Shown here in pieces: positions 1-8,158 of a DNA stretch of 64,000 bases (the stretch's first letter is position 1; each line of letters opens with the position of its first letter). The notes beneath the pieces were generated by a model. The model was not told the origin of the DNA and made no database searches. It was given only the letters and a program-made list of their open reading frames with translations. Source of the DNA: Variovorax fucosicus (lineage in GTDB: Bacteria > Pseudomonadota > Gammaproteobacteria > Burkholderiales > Burkholderiaceae_C); contig NZ_JASZYU010000002.1 of NCBI RefSeq assembly GCF_030316825.1, forward strand, positions 372,001-436,000, in the 5' to 3' direction. The position numbers and the translations under genes are program-made.

Positions 1-706
1 GGTGCTCATGGCCGACCGGGTGCTGATCTTCGCGAGCGATCCGGGCCGCGTTCGGGTGGAACTGGCGATCAGCCTGCCGCGCCCGAGAGATGCCGACAGC
101 CCCGACGTGCGCATGCTGGTCGATGAAATCTATGCGCTGATGACAGCCGGTGCAGGCGCCCGCGCCGCGCCGGGGCCTGCGCGTGCCAGCCTGACCGATC
201 GCTTGCCGGACGGCGACGTGAGTCACATGGAAGCGCTGCTGGAGCTGCTGGCGGAGAACGGATTCCAGGGCCGCGCCGACCTGCCGCGCCTGGCGGAAGA
301 ATCCGGGCTGGCCGACCATGATCTGCTGCCGAACGCACAGGCGCTGTCGTTGCTCAACCTGGCGCGCCTGGCCGACGGCGACCTGTTCCTGACGCCGCTT
401 GGCCGCCGCTATGTGGAGGGCCTGCACATGGCGCGCCAGCGCCTGTTCGGCCAGCAGTTGCTGGAGCATGTGCCGCTGGCGGCGCACATCCGCCACAGCC
501 TGGAGCAGGATGCCTCCGGCGAGTTGCCGGAGGAGCCGTTCCTCGCACTGCTGCGGGAGAGCATGGACGCGGCCGAAGCCGAGCGCGTGTTGCGCACCGC
601 GATCGAGTGGGGCCGCTACGGCGAGGTGTTCGAGTACGACTTCCACACCGGCCTGATCCATCTGCCCGAACCGGACGCACCGGTGGCGAGCGCGCCGGCC
701 GCTTAG
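1..706 (+). CDS. Nitrate/cyanate-type ABC transporter ATPase, C-terminal part (5' end outside window)
   Basis: Only the last 235 or so codons are in the window. The visible protein opens in the tail of an ABC nucleotide-binding domain (LMADRVLIFASDPGRV, the stretch after the H-loop). It continues into an AAA-associated C-terminal domain of about 140 residues, as found on nitrate/sulfonate/taurine/cyanate importer ATPases. The stop is TAG at 704-706. The domain order and the cyanase gene downstream on the same strand suggest a cyanate or nitrate/cyanate importer (CynD-like). The Walker A and signature motifs lie outside the window, so ATPase competence cannot be judged. Confidence 0.8.
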   Translation, partial: VLMADRVLIFASDPGRVRVELAISLPRPRDADSPDVRMLVDEIYALMTAGAGARAAPGPARASLTDRLPDGDVSHMEALLELLAENGFQGRADLPRLAEESGLADHDLLPNAQALSLLNLARLADGDLFLTPLGRRYVEGLHMARQRLFGQQLLEHVPLAAHIRHSLEQDASGELPEEPFLALLRESMDAAEAERVLRTAIEWGRYGEVFEYDFHTGLIHLPEPDAPVASAPAA

Positions 707-753
707 GGGCGCCAAGACGCGCTCTGCGAGATCTGGGCGCTGAGGTTCCGGGG

Positions 754-853
754 CGGGCTCAGGGCGGCGGGGCACGCTGCTCCGCGAATGTCCCCCGGCC
801 TGCGGCCTCCTCCTTTATTTCGCTGCGCAGCGTGCCCCGCCGCCCTGAGCCTG
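754..853. repeat. Palindromic repeat element, copy A
   Basis: A perfect 25-bp inverted repeat (756-780 with 827-851) extends to 27 bp if one G-T pair is allowed. It encloses a 46-nt core at 781-826. The core carries its own hairpin GGCC-TGC-GGCC and ends in CCTCCTTTATTTCGCTGC. The same core occurs inverted in copy B (922-967). No protein is convincingly encoded here. It lies in the 417-bp gap between the transporter gene and cynS. Confidence 0.85.
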
Positions 854-903
854 GAAGCGGCGTGACCGTTTCGCGCTGAACAAGCAGAGCGTGCCCTGGC
901 CGA

Positions 904-985
904 TGGTGGTGGGTGGCCCCTGCAGCGAAATAAAGGAGGAGGGCGAAGCCCGGGGGACATTCGCGGAAGGGGCCACCCGCCGCCG
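904..985. repeat. Palindromic repeat element, copy B (inverted)
   Basis: The 46-nt core at 922-967 is the reverse complement of the copy A core with 43 of 46 positions identical. It is enclosed by a perfect 11-bp inverted repeat (911-921 with 968-978). The stem can be lengthened to about 18 pairs (904-985) if G-T pairs are accepted, which favours folding as a plus-strand RNA. The outer stem sequence is unrelated to that of copy A. The internal hairpin here is GGGC-TTC-GCCC. Confidence 0.85.
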
Positions 986-1123
986 TCGGCCCGCCCCAAA
1001 ACGCAAAGGATCTGTACGCCTGTCGTGAGCGTACGGCACGCCTGTTGCTTGCCCGTCATATCGAGACAGAAGCGCTTTGGTCATCCACCAATCACCACAC
1101 CCATTCCACAGGAGCATCCGCCC

Positions 1124-1567
1124 ATGAACCGCAACGACGTCACCGAAAAAATCATCACCGTCAAGGTGGCCAAGGGCCTGCAATGGGCCGATGTCGCGAA
1201 GAAGGTCGGCCTCTCCAAAGAGTGGGTCACCGCAGCCTGCCTGGGCCAGATGACGCTCGATGCGGCCCAGGCCAAGGTTGTCGGCAAGATCTTCGGCCTC
1301 ACGAGCGAAGAGCAGAAGTGGCTGCAGGTCGTGCCCTACAAGGGCTCGCTGCCCACCGCCGTGCCGACCGACCCGCTGATCTACCGCTGGTACGAGGTGG
1401 TGAGCGTGTACGGCACCACCATCAAAGAGCTGATCCACGAAGAGTTCGGCGACGGCATCATGAGCGCGATCGACTTCAGCATGGACATCCAGCGCGAGGC
1501 CGACCCGAAAGGCGACCGCGTCAACGTGGTGCTGTCGGGCAAGTTCCTGCCGTACAAGAGCTACTGA
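1124..1567 (+). CDS. cynS: Cyanate hydratase (cyanase)
   Basis: The 147-residue protein is a normal-length cyanase, converting cyanate and bicarbonate to ammonia and CO2 in the cytoplasm. An N-terminal helix-turn-helix-like domain (about 1-75) precedes the catalytic domain. The catalytic trio known from E. coli (Arg96, Glu99, Ser122) is present as Arg88, Glu91 and Ser114, all shifted by exactly eight. ATG at 1124 is preceded by AGGAG at 1110-1114. The upstream transporter on the same strand suggests a cyn operon, though 417 bp of repeat-bearing DNA separates them. It converges on pbpC with a 2-bp gap. Confidence 0.95.
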   Translation: MNRNDVTEKIITVKVAKGLQWADVAKKVGLSKEWVTAACLGQMTLDAAQAKVVGKIFGLTSEEQKWLQVVPYKGSLPTAVPTDPLIYRWYEVVSVYGTTIKELIHEEFGDGIMSAIDFSMDIQREADPKGDRVNVVLSGKFLPYKSY

Positions 1568-1569
1568 GG

Positions 1570-3774
1570 CTACTGAGGCCTGGCCGCGCCGGCGCGCACC
1601 CCGGCGCCGCGCACTTCCAGCCGGATCTCGTCCTGCAGCTGGCCGCGGGCATCCACCAGTTGCACCGCATGCCGGCCCGGCCAGGGCAGCCACTGCGCGC
1701 TGGCGCCGCGCGCAATGGTCTTGCCGTCGATGCGCCATTGCAGCCCGCTGCCGGGCGCGTCGGTTTCGAAGCGCAGGCGTTGCCGGTTCGGCGGAATGTC
1801 GGGGTCGAGCGCAACGATGGTGCCGTCTGCCGGCGTGGTGATGCGGGCGATGGCGCTGCCCGCGGCGGGTTCGATCGCGAACAGCGCCTGCTCGGTGCCT
1901 TGCAGGAACCACTCGCTGCGCGTCGCTTCGAGCGGCCCGGCATCCGCGCCGCCGCTGCCGAACGCCACCTTTGCCTGCACCAGCCCGGCCGGCGGTACGG
2001 GCGCGCGGCTCGGTTCGCGCCGGTGCAAGAAGCGCATTACCTCGGCCCAGACCGGCGCGGCGCCGCTGGTGCCGCTCACGTCCCACATCGGCGCTCCGCT
2101 CGCGTTGCCGACCCACACACCGACCGTATAACGCTGCGACCAGCCGATGGCCCAGTTGTCGCGCATGTCCTTGCTGGTGCCGGTTTTCACCGCGGTCCAG
2201 AAACGGGTGCCGAGCACGCTGTCGAGCCCGAAGGTGCGCGCGCGTGCGTTCGAGTCGCTGAGGATGTCGCCGACGATGAACGCGGCCCGCGCATCGAGTG
2301 CCTGAGCCGGGCTCTTTCCCCCTGCCACCACCACATCGCGCGTCTCCGAATACCGCCCCCCGTTTGCCAGCGTGCGGTACGCATTGGTCAGCGCCAGCAA
2401 CGACACCTCGGCACTGCCCAGCGCCAGGCTGTAGCCGTAGTAGTCGCCGCCTTCGCGCAGCGGCAGGCCGGCTGCGCGCAACTGGCGCGCGAAGGCCTCG
2501 GGCGTCACCATCACCAGCGTGCGCACGGCCGGCACGTTGAGCGAGGAGGCCAGTGCGGTGCGCACCGACACATGGCCCTTGAACTGGCGGTCGTAGTTCT
2601 GCGGAATGTAGAGGCCGCTGGCGGTGTTGAGTTGGGCGGAAGAGTCGTCGAGCAGCGATGCGGCCGTGAGCCGCCGCTCGGCGATCGCCTGCGCATAGAG
2701 CAGCGGCTTCAGCGTGGAGCCGGGCTGGCGCTGCGCCAGCACGCCGTCGACCTCGGCCGCCTGGCTCAGCGGGCCGGACGAGCCGACCCAGGCCAGCACC
2801 TCGCCGCTCGCGTTGTCGAGCACCACGAGCGCGCCGTCTTCGACATGGCGGCCGCGCAACTCGCGCAACTGCTGTTGCAGCGTGCCGAGCGCAAAGCGTT
2901 GCAGCGGCGCGCGCAGGGTGGTGCGCACGCTGTTGTGCTGCCCGGCCGGCGCTTCCTTCGCCACGCGCCGGCCCAGATGCGGCGCGATGCCTTCGCTCGG
3001 GTCGAACGCGCGGCGCTGCACCGCGGCGCTGGCGAACATGTCCATCGCCTCGCAATCGGCCTTGCTGGCGCTGGCGCTGGCACGGTTCGGCTCCATCGTG
3101 CGCAGCACCTCGCAGGCGCGCTGCGCCACCTGCGCCGGCTTCGCGTTGGGCGCACGCACCAGCGCTGCGGCCAGTGCGGCCTCACGCGCATCGAGCCCGC
3201 TCGGCGCCTTGCCGAACAAGGTGCGCGAGAGTGCGTCGATGCCGACGATCTCGCCGCGGAACGGCACCGTGTTGAGGTACGCCTCGAGGATCTGTTCCTT
3301 GCGCCAGTTGCGCTCGAGCCGTTGCGCGTCGATCGTCTGGCCCACCTTCTGGGTGAGGCTTCGGCCGCCCGCGCCACGCCGCAGGTCTTCGTCGAGCAGG
3401 CCGGCCAGTTGCATCGTGATGGTCGAGGCGCCGCGCGTGCGCGTGTTCCAGAGGTTGCCCCAGGCCGCGGCCGATACGGCGCGCCAGTCGACCCCGCTGT
3501 GTTCGTAGAAGCGCTTGTCCTCGCTCAGCAGCATCGCCGTGCGCAGGGCCGGCGACACGTCGGCCAGTGCCACCCACTGGCCGCGCCGCACCGCGGCATC
3601 AGTGCGCACCCGCTGCAGCAACTCGCCGTCGCGGTCGAGCACCTGCGTGTCGGATGGCCGAAACGCGCGCTTGACCTCGTCGAATGTGTTTGCAGCGCCC
3701 GCCGGACGCGCGCCGGCAGCCATCAAAACGATGGCCAAAGAGAGCGCGAAGCGGCGGGAAGGGCGGGTGAACAT
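1570..3774 (-). CDS. pbpC: Penicillin-binding protein 1C (bifunctional)
   Basis: The 734-residue protein makes and crosslinks peptidoglycan in the periplasm. After a hydrophobic N-terminal anchor (about 8-27) comes a GT51 transglycosylase with EDKRFYEHSG (catalytic Glu85). A transpeptidase follows with STLK (Ser353-Lys356), SLN (411-413) and KTG (530-532). The last 80 or so residues form a PBP1C-type C-terminal domain. Both active sites look intact. In E. coli pbpC sits beside the alpha-2-macroglobulin gene yfhM; here the corresponding gene is 6 kb away (9889-15900). The stop TAG lies 2 bp from the cynS stop. Confidence 0.95.
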   Translation of the reverse strand: MFTRPSRRFALSLAIVLMAAGARPAGAANTFDEVKRAFRPSDTQVLDRDGELLQRVRTDAAVRRGQWVALADVSPALRTAMLLSEDKRFYEHSGVDWRAVSAAAWGNLWNTRTRGASTITMQLAGLLDEDLRRGAGGRSLTQKVGQTIDAQRLERNWRKEQILEAYLNTVPFRGEIVGIDALSRTLFGKAPSGLDAREAALAAALVRAPNAKPAQVAQRACEVLRTMEPNRASASASKADCEAMDMFASAAVQRRAFDPSEGIAPHLGRRVAKEAPAGQHNSVRTTLRAPLQRFALGTLQQQLRELRGRHVEDGALVVLDNASGEVLAWVGSSGPLSQAAEVDGVLAQRQPGSTLKPLLYAQAIAERRLTAASLLDDSSAQLNTASGLYIPQNYDRQFKGHVSVRTALASSLNVPAVRTLVMVTPEAFARQLRAAGLPLREGGDYYGYSLALGSAEVSLLALTNAYRTLANGGRYSETRDVVVAGGKSPAQALDARAAFIVGDILSDSNARARTFGLDSVLGTRFWTAVKTGTSKDMRDNWAIGWSQRYTVGVWVGNASGAPMWDVSGTSGAAPVWAEVMRFLHRREPSRAPVPPAGLVQAKVAFGSGGADAGPLEATRSEWFLQGTEQALFAIEPAAGSAIARITTPADGTIVALDPDIPPNRQRLRFETDAPGSGLQWRIDGKTIARGASAQWLPWPGRHAVQLVDARGQLQDEIRLEVRGAGVRAGAARPQ

Positions 3775-3867
3775 GGGACAGGGCCTACTTGAAGTCGGGC
3801 GCTTGGGCTGTTACGCCGCAGCGCCGACGCAGGCATTTTCATGGTTTATCCGTTCATTGGAGATGCC

Positions 3868-4074
3868 ATGAAAAAACTCGTGCTTTTGCTTGCTGCCTCG
3901 GCTGCCCTCGCTGGCTGCGTTGCCGTTCCCTACGATCCAGGCCGCCCGCCGCCGCCGCAACGTGGCTATGGCGACCGGGATCGCGATGGCGTGCCGAACC
4001 GGGCCGACCGCGATCGCGATGGCGACGGCATTCCGAACCGCTACGACCGCGCGCCGAACAACCCGAACCGCTGA
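3868..4074 (+). CDS. Small lipoprotein with DxDxDG repeats
   Basis: A 68-residue protein with a lipoprotein signal peptide and lipobox LAGC, so Cys19 should be lipidated. The mature part has a proline-rich spacer and then two acidic repeats (DRDRDGVPNR, DRDGDGIPNR) like thrombospondin type 3 calcium-binding loops. ATG at 3868 follows GGAG at 3859-3862; an earlier in-frame ATG at 3841 lacks a ribosome site. It is divergent from pbpC. Calcium binding at the cell surface is inferred from the motif; no partner is known. Confidence 0.8.
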   Translation: MKKLVLLLAASAALAGCVAVPYDPGRPPPPQRGYGDRDRDGVPNRADRDRDGDGIPNRYDRAPNNPNR

Positions 4075-4081
4075 ACGATCT

Positions 4082-4102
4082 GCCCGGCACTCGCTGCCGG
4101 GC
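4082..4102 (+). terminator. Hairpin after the lipoprotein gene, likely terminator
   Basis: A perfect 8-bp GC stem (GCCCGGCA/TGCCGGGC) with a 5-nt loop starts 8 bp after the lipoprotein stop codon. No T run follows, so termination is inferred from position and stem strength. Confidence 0.5.
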
Positions 4103-4181
4103 CGGTACCCGGTCGGCGCGAACCGACTCAGCCTTACAGTAGCGGCCGTCAAAGGCATTCATTCCGCTGCGGGGCTGGTTC

Positions 4182-5126
4182 GTGAATCTTCGTTCGATCG
4201 ATCTCAATTTGCTGGTGGTGCTGGAGGCACTCATCGAGGAGCGTGGCGTGCGCCGTGCGGGAGAGCGCATCGGCCTGAGCCAGTCGGCCACCAGCCATGC
4301 GCTGGACCGGTTGCGCAAGCTGCTGGGTGACGAGATCCTGGTTCGCACCCCTACCGGCATGGAGCCCACGGCACGGGCGCTGAGCCTGTTCGGCCCGCTG
4401 CGCATCGCGCTGCAAAGTGTCGAGATGGCACTGATGCCGGAGCAATTCGTTCCGGCCGAGGCGCAGGGCGAAATCCAGATCGGCGTCGAAACGCACGAGA
4501 CCATCATCATCCTGCCGCAACTCGTCGATCAGATCCGGACCGAGGCGCCGCAGCTCTCGCTGAGCGTGCGGCCGGGCTCCGTCGACGACATCCTCAACGG
4601 CATCGACCAGGGGCGCACCGACATCGGCATCGGCTTCTTTCGCGGCCTGCCCGATCGGTTCATGACCTGCGCCCTTTTGCAGGACAGCCACGTCTGCGTC
4701 ATGCGCGCGGACCATCCCCTCGCCGCCGAACCGCTGACGCTGGAGAGCTACCTCCAGGCGCCGCACCTGCTGGTCAGCATGAGCGGCGCGCCGGACGACT
4801 TCGTCGACTCCGCGCTGACCGACCAGGGGCTGCGCCGGCGCATCGCGATGCGCCTGCCGCATGGCCTGGCCGCGGTGATTGCCCTGACACGCTCCGACAT
4901 GGTCACCACCGTGACCCGGGGTGCGGCCCGCGTCTTCGCGCAGTCGGCGCCGCTGGTCTGGATGGAGCTGCCGTTTGCAGTGCCGCGCGTCGGCTTCCGG
5001 CTGATCTGGAATCGCCGCCTGCAGCAAAGCCCGCAGCACCGCTGGCTCCGGCAAAAACTCGTCGCCATCGGCGCGGCTGCGGAGGCAAGCGGCGCCCCGG
5101 CACAGGAAGCGGCACCGGGCACCTAG
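4182..5126 (+). CDS. LysR-family regulator, probably of the gamma-resorcylate genes
   Basis: A 314-residue LysR-type protein. The N-terminal winged helix contains RRAGERIGLSQSATSHALDR (about 25-44); the C-terminal half is an effector-binding domain. The start is GTG at 4182, with no strong ribosome site. It lies directly upstream of and co-directional with the flavin reductase, monooxygenase, decarboxylase and transporter genes. A perfect T-N11-A palindrome at 5192-5204 lies between it and them. It is therefore the likely activator of that operon, with the aromatic substrate or a product as effector (inference). Confidence 0.9.
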   Translation: MNLRSIDLNLLVVLEALIEERGVRRAGERIGLSQSATSHALDRLRKLLGDEILVRTPTGMEPTARALSLFGPLRIALQSVEMALMPEQFVPAEAQGEIQIGVETHETIIILPQLVDQIRTEAPQLSLSVRPGSVDDILNGIDQGRTDIGIGFFRGLPDRFMTCALLQDSHVCVMRADHPLAAEPLTLESYLQAPHLLVSMSGAPDDFVDSALTDQGLRRRIAMRLPHGLAAVIALTRSDMVTTVTRGAARVFAQSAPLVWMELPFAVPRVGFRLIWNRRLQQSPQHRWLRQKLVAIGAAAEASGAPAQEAAPGT

Positions 5127-5191
5127 TCGCGCGCGCTGGTTCGTGGCGCTGTGCGCGATGGCCAGGTCATCGATGGCGTGCATTTTGAAGC

Positions 5192-5204
5192 TGCAATCTT
5201 TGCA
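5192..5204. promoter_or_regulatory. LysR-type operator (T-N11-A palindrome)
   Basis: TGCAA-TCT-TTGCA is a perfect 13-bp interrupted palindrome fitting the LysR T-N11-A consensus. It is 83 bp upstream of the flavin reductase start. A weak promoter-like pair (TTGGCC at 5205-5210, CATAAA at 5227-5232, 16-bp spacing) abuts it downstream, the arrangement expected for activation. Confidence 0.6.
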
Positions 5205-5286
5205 TTGGCCAGTTTCAATGCCGCCGCATAAAGTTTCCGCCAGAGGTCGACCCGCTTCGTTCATGAGGTCGGCCCAGGAGACAAAA

Positions 5287-5796
5287 ATGAATACTGTGAC
5301 GGTAGCGCCAGAGCAGGTCGACGCCGCATTTCGGGCCGCGATGCGCCGATTCGCCTCGACAGTGACGATCATCACTGCAGCCGACCACGAGCGTCGCCAT
5401 GGCATGACGGCCACGGCGGTGACTTCGCTCTCGATGAGTCCGCCATCGCTCCTCATCTGCCTTAATCAGAAGACCCTGCTGCACGACATCATGTTCCGTG
5501 CTCGGCGCTTCTGCGTGAACGTGCTGCACCGCGAGCAGGTCGAGTTGTCGGCCGCCTTCAGCGGCGCCGTGGCGCCCGAGGAACGTTTCGCGCTGGGCAC
5601 CTGGTCGCGCACCGAGGACGGCATTCCGTACCTTGCCGACGCCCAGGCCAACCTGTTCTGCCGCAAGGCCGCCGCCATTCCGTACGGCACGCACACCATT
5701 CTGGTGGGCCAGGTCGAGCATGTCGGCCTGCGCGATGCCATTGCGCCCCTGGTCTACCAGGATGCCGCGTACTGCGTGACCAGCCCCGCGCCCTGA
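5287..5796 (+). CDS. graD: Flavin reductase, likely reductase component of resorcinol hydroxylase
   Basis: A 169-residue flavin reductase of the HpaC/FMN-binding split-barrel type. It would use NAD(P)H to reduce FAD for the monooxygenase encoded next. Family signatures include RRFASTVTIIT near the N-terminus, the MTATAVTSLSMSPPSLLIC stretch, and RRFCVNVL. ATG at 5287 follows CAGGAG at 5275-5280; the frame is open from 5143 but the upstream starts lack a ribosome site. The gap to the oxygenase gene is 73 bp. The symbol follows the Rhizobium gra cluster and rests on context plus family. Confidence 0.8.
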   Translation: MNTVTVAPEQVDAAFRAAMRRFASTVTIITAADHERRHGMTATAVTSLSMSPPSLLICLNQKTLLHDIMFRARRFCVNVLHREQVELSAAFSGAVAPEERFALGTWSRTEDGIPYLADAQANLFCRKAAAIPYGTHTILVGQVEHVGLRDAIAPLVYQDAAYCVTSPAP

Positions 5797-5869
5797 CGCG
5801 CGCCGCGGCGCCGAATGCGCCGCACAACTTGCCCCTCTCTCTTTTTACTTCCTACCAACAGGTGGTTCC

Positions 5870-7105
5870 ATGTCCTGCGTCCTTTCCCGTGAGATTCCTC
5901 AGACCCTCCAGTCGTCCGTGCAGCGTCCGGCGCCGGCCGAACTCCTTGCGAGGATGAAGGCCCTGCTGCCTGCCATCAAGGCCCGAGCCGGCGAAACCGA
6001 GCGGCTCGGACGCATCCCTGCAGAGAATCTGGACGCGCTGCGCGAGGCAGGCCTCTACCGGGTGGTTCAGCCGACGAAGTTTGGAGGCCACGAATACGAC
6101 TTCGACCTGCTGGTCGAACTCGTGCTGGAGCTCGGCCGCGCCTGCGCATCGACGGCATGGGTTTACGGCCTCTACGCTGCGCACCAGTGGCTCGTCGCCA
6201 GCTTCGATGCCAAGGCGCAGCGCGATGTCTGGGATGACGATGCGGACGCGGCGGTCTGCGGCTCCTATGCGCCGGCCGGAAAAGCCGTCGCGGTGGCTGA
6301 CGGCTATCGGCTCAGCGGACGCTGGGCTTTCGCGAGCGGCTGCGACGGCGCCCAGTGGGCGGTGTGCGCGTCGGTCTTGCCGGCCCGCGAGGGCGAACCG
6401 GCGCCAGGGCCTGCCTTCTTCCTGGTGCCCGCGACCGACTACGTCATCGACGGCACCTGGGACGTGGTCGGCCTGGCCGGAACCGGCAGCAAGACGCTGG
6501 TGCTGGACGACGTGTTCGTGCCGGCGCACCGGATCCTCACCTTTCGCGAAACGACCAGCGGCCGCACGCCGGGCAGCAGGTTGCACGACAACCCCGGCTT
6601 CAGGATTCCGATGCTGTCGAACATCCCTTCGTGCCTGGCGGCGACGGCGGTGGGCACTGCCGCCGGTGCGCTGGACGACTACCTCGAGGTGACGGGCCAG
6701 CGCGTCACGCGCGGCGCGGTCGCTGGAGGCAACAGCCGGATGGCGGAGTTCCCGACCATCCAGCTGCGCGTGGCGGAGGCGGGGGCGAGCATCGATGCGG
6801 CCCGCGAGGTCTTGTTGCGCGATCTGCGCTTGCGGGCCGGCACGGCCCGATCCGGCGAGGAGATCACGGTGGAACACCGCATTGCCAGCCGGCGCGGGCA
6901 GGCGTTCGCGGTGTCGCTCGCCATCCGCGGTGCCGAGGCATTGAACGCTTCCACTGGTGGGCAAGGGCTCGCGATGTCCAACCCGGTTCAACGGGCCTGG
7001 CGCGACGCCAACGCCGTGGGTCGCCACATCAGCCTGAACTGGGATGCGGTGGGAACCATGGCCGGGCAGATTGCGCTCGGCCTCGAGCCCAAGGGCCAGT
7101 ACTGA
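5870..7105 (+). CDS. graA: FADH2-dependent monooxygenase, likely resorcinol hydroxylase oxygenase
   Basis: The 411-residue protein has the acyl-CoA dehydrogenase fold of group D flavin monooxygenases (HsaA, HpaH and resorcinol hydroxylase types). Visible family features are the N-terminal helical domain, the middle beta domain (YRLSGRWAFASGCDGAQWAV) and a C-terminal four-helix domain. With the reductase upstream and the decarboxylase downstream, the expected reaction is resorcinol to hydroxyquinol. The substrate is inferred from context; related enzymes act on indole-3-acetate, 4-hydroxyphenylacetate and steroid rings. The start is ATG 5870, 73 bp after the reductase stop. Confidence 0.8.
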   Translation: MSCVLSREIPQTLQSSVQRPAPAELLARMKALLPAIKARAGETERLGRIPAENLDALREAGLYRVVQPTKFGGHEYDFDLLVELVLELGRACASTAWVYGLYAAHQWLVASFDAKAQRDVWDDDADAAVCGSYAPAGKAVAVADGYRLSGRWAFASGCDGAQWAVCASVLPAREGEPAPGPAFFLVPATDYVIDGTWDVVGLAGTGSKTLVLDDVFVPAHRILTFRETTSGRTPGSRLHDNPGFRIPMLSNIPSCLAATAVGTAAGALDDYLEVTGQRVTRGAVAGGNSRMAEFPTIQLRVAEAGASIDAAREVLLRDLRLRAGTARSGEEITVEHRIASRRGQAFAVSLAIRGAEALNASTGGQGLAMSNPVQRAWRDANAVGRHISLNWDAVGTMAGQIALGLEPKGQY

Positions 7106-7135
7106 CAGCAGACGTTTCTCACCCAAGGATTGGAC

Positions 7136-8128
7136 ATGCAAGGAAAGATTGGACTGGAAGAGCACTTCGCGCTCGAAGAAACCGTGATGGACTCCGCGGG
7201 CTTCGCGCCGGAGACGCACTGGCCGGAACTGCGCGCGCGCCTGCTCGACATCCACGATCGGCGCCTGCGCGAAATGGACGCCAACGGCATGCAGATGATG
7301 CTGCTGTCGCTCAACGCACCGGCCGTTCAGGCGATACCCGACACCGCGCGGGCCAACGACGTCGCGCGCCGCGCGAACGACTTCCTGGCCGAGCAGGTCG
7401 CCAGGCGGCCAGACCGGTTCCAGGCCTTCGCGGCGCTGCCGATGCAAGACCCCGATCTGGCGGCCCGCGAGCTCGAGCGCTGCGTCAGGGATCTTCACTT
7501 CAAGGGCGCGCTGGTCAACGGGTTCTCCCAGGTCGGCGACGGGAAGTCGGCCGTCTACTACGACCTCGCCCGCTACTGGCCCTTCTGGGAAGTCGTGCAA
7601 AAGCTCGACGTGCCGTTCTACCTGCATCCGCGCAACCCGCTGCCGGTCGACGCAAGGATCTATGACGGGCACCCCTGGCTGCTCGGCCCGACATGGGGGT
7701 TCGGACAGGAGACGGCAGTGCATGCGTTGCGCCTGATGTGCAGCGGCCTGTTCGACAAGTACCCGAAGCTCACCATCATCCTCGGCCACATGGGCGAGGG
7801 ACTCCCGTACAGCATGTGGCGCATCGACAACCGCAATGCCTGGATCGGCACGCCGCCCACCTACCCGGCGCGCCGCAAGATTGCCGAGTACTTCCGCGAG
7901 AACTTCTACCTCACGACTTCGGGCAACTTCCGGACGCAGACGCTCATCGACGCGATCCTGGAGATCGGTGCCGACCGGATCCTGTTCTCGACCGACTGGC
8001 CGTTCGAGAACGTCGACCATGCCGCCCACTGGTTCGACGCAGCCAGCATCAGCGAACGCGACCGCGAAAAGATCGGCCGCACCAACGCGATCGAATTGTT
8101 CGGACTGGACGCATCCCTTTCGACCTAG
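7136..8128 (+). CDS. graF: Gamma-resorcylate (2,6-dihydroxybenzoate) decarboxylase
   Basis: A 330-residue amidohydrolase-superfamily decarboxylase, giving resorcinol and CO2 from 2,6-dihydroxybenzoate. Numbered from ATG 7136, the metal ligands and catalytic residues fall at the positions I recall for the Rhizobium enzyme: Glu8 and His10 (LEEHF), His164 (YLHP), His218 (LGHMGEG) and Asp287 (STDWPF). ATG 7136 is chosen because AAGGA lies 6 bp upstream; a TTG at 7130 in the same frame is too close to it. A 2,3-dihydroxybenzoate decarboxylase is the main alternative within the family. Confidence 0.9.
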   Translation: MQGKIGLEEHFALEETVMDSAGFAPETHWPELRARLLDIHDRRLREMDANGMQMMLLSLNAPAVQAIPDTARANDVARRANDFLAEQVARRPDRFQAFAALPMQDPDLAARELERCVRDLHFKGALVNGFSQVGDGKSAVYYDLARYWPFWEVVQKLDVPFYLHPRNPLPVDARIYDGHPWLLGPTWGFGQETAVHALRLMCSGLFDKYPKLTIILGHMGEGLPYSMWRIDNRNAWIGTPPTYPARRKIAEYFRENFYLTTSGNFRTQTLIDAILEIGADRILFSTDWPFENVDHAAHWFDAASISERDREKIGRTNAIELFGLDASLST

Positions 8129-8158
8129 CAGCACGCATCAAATACAAAGGAGACAGAC

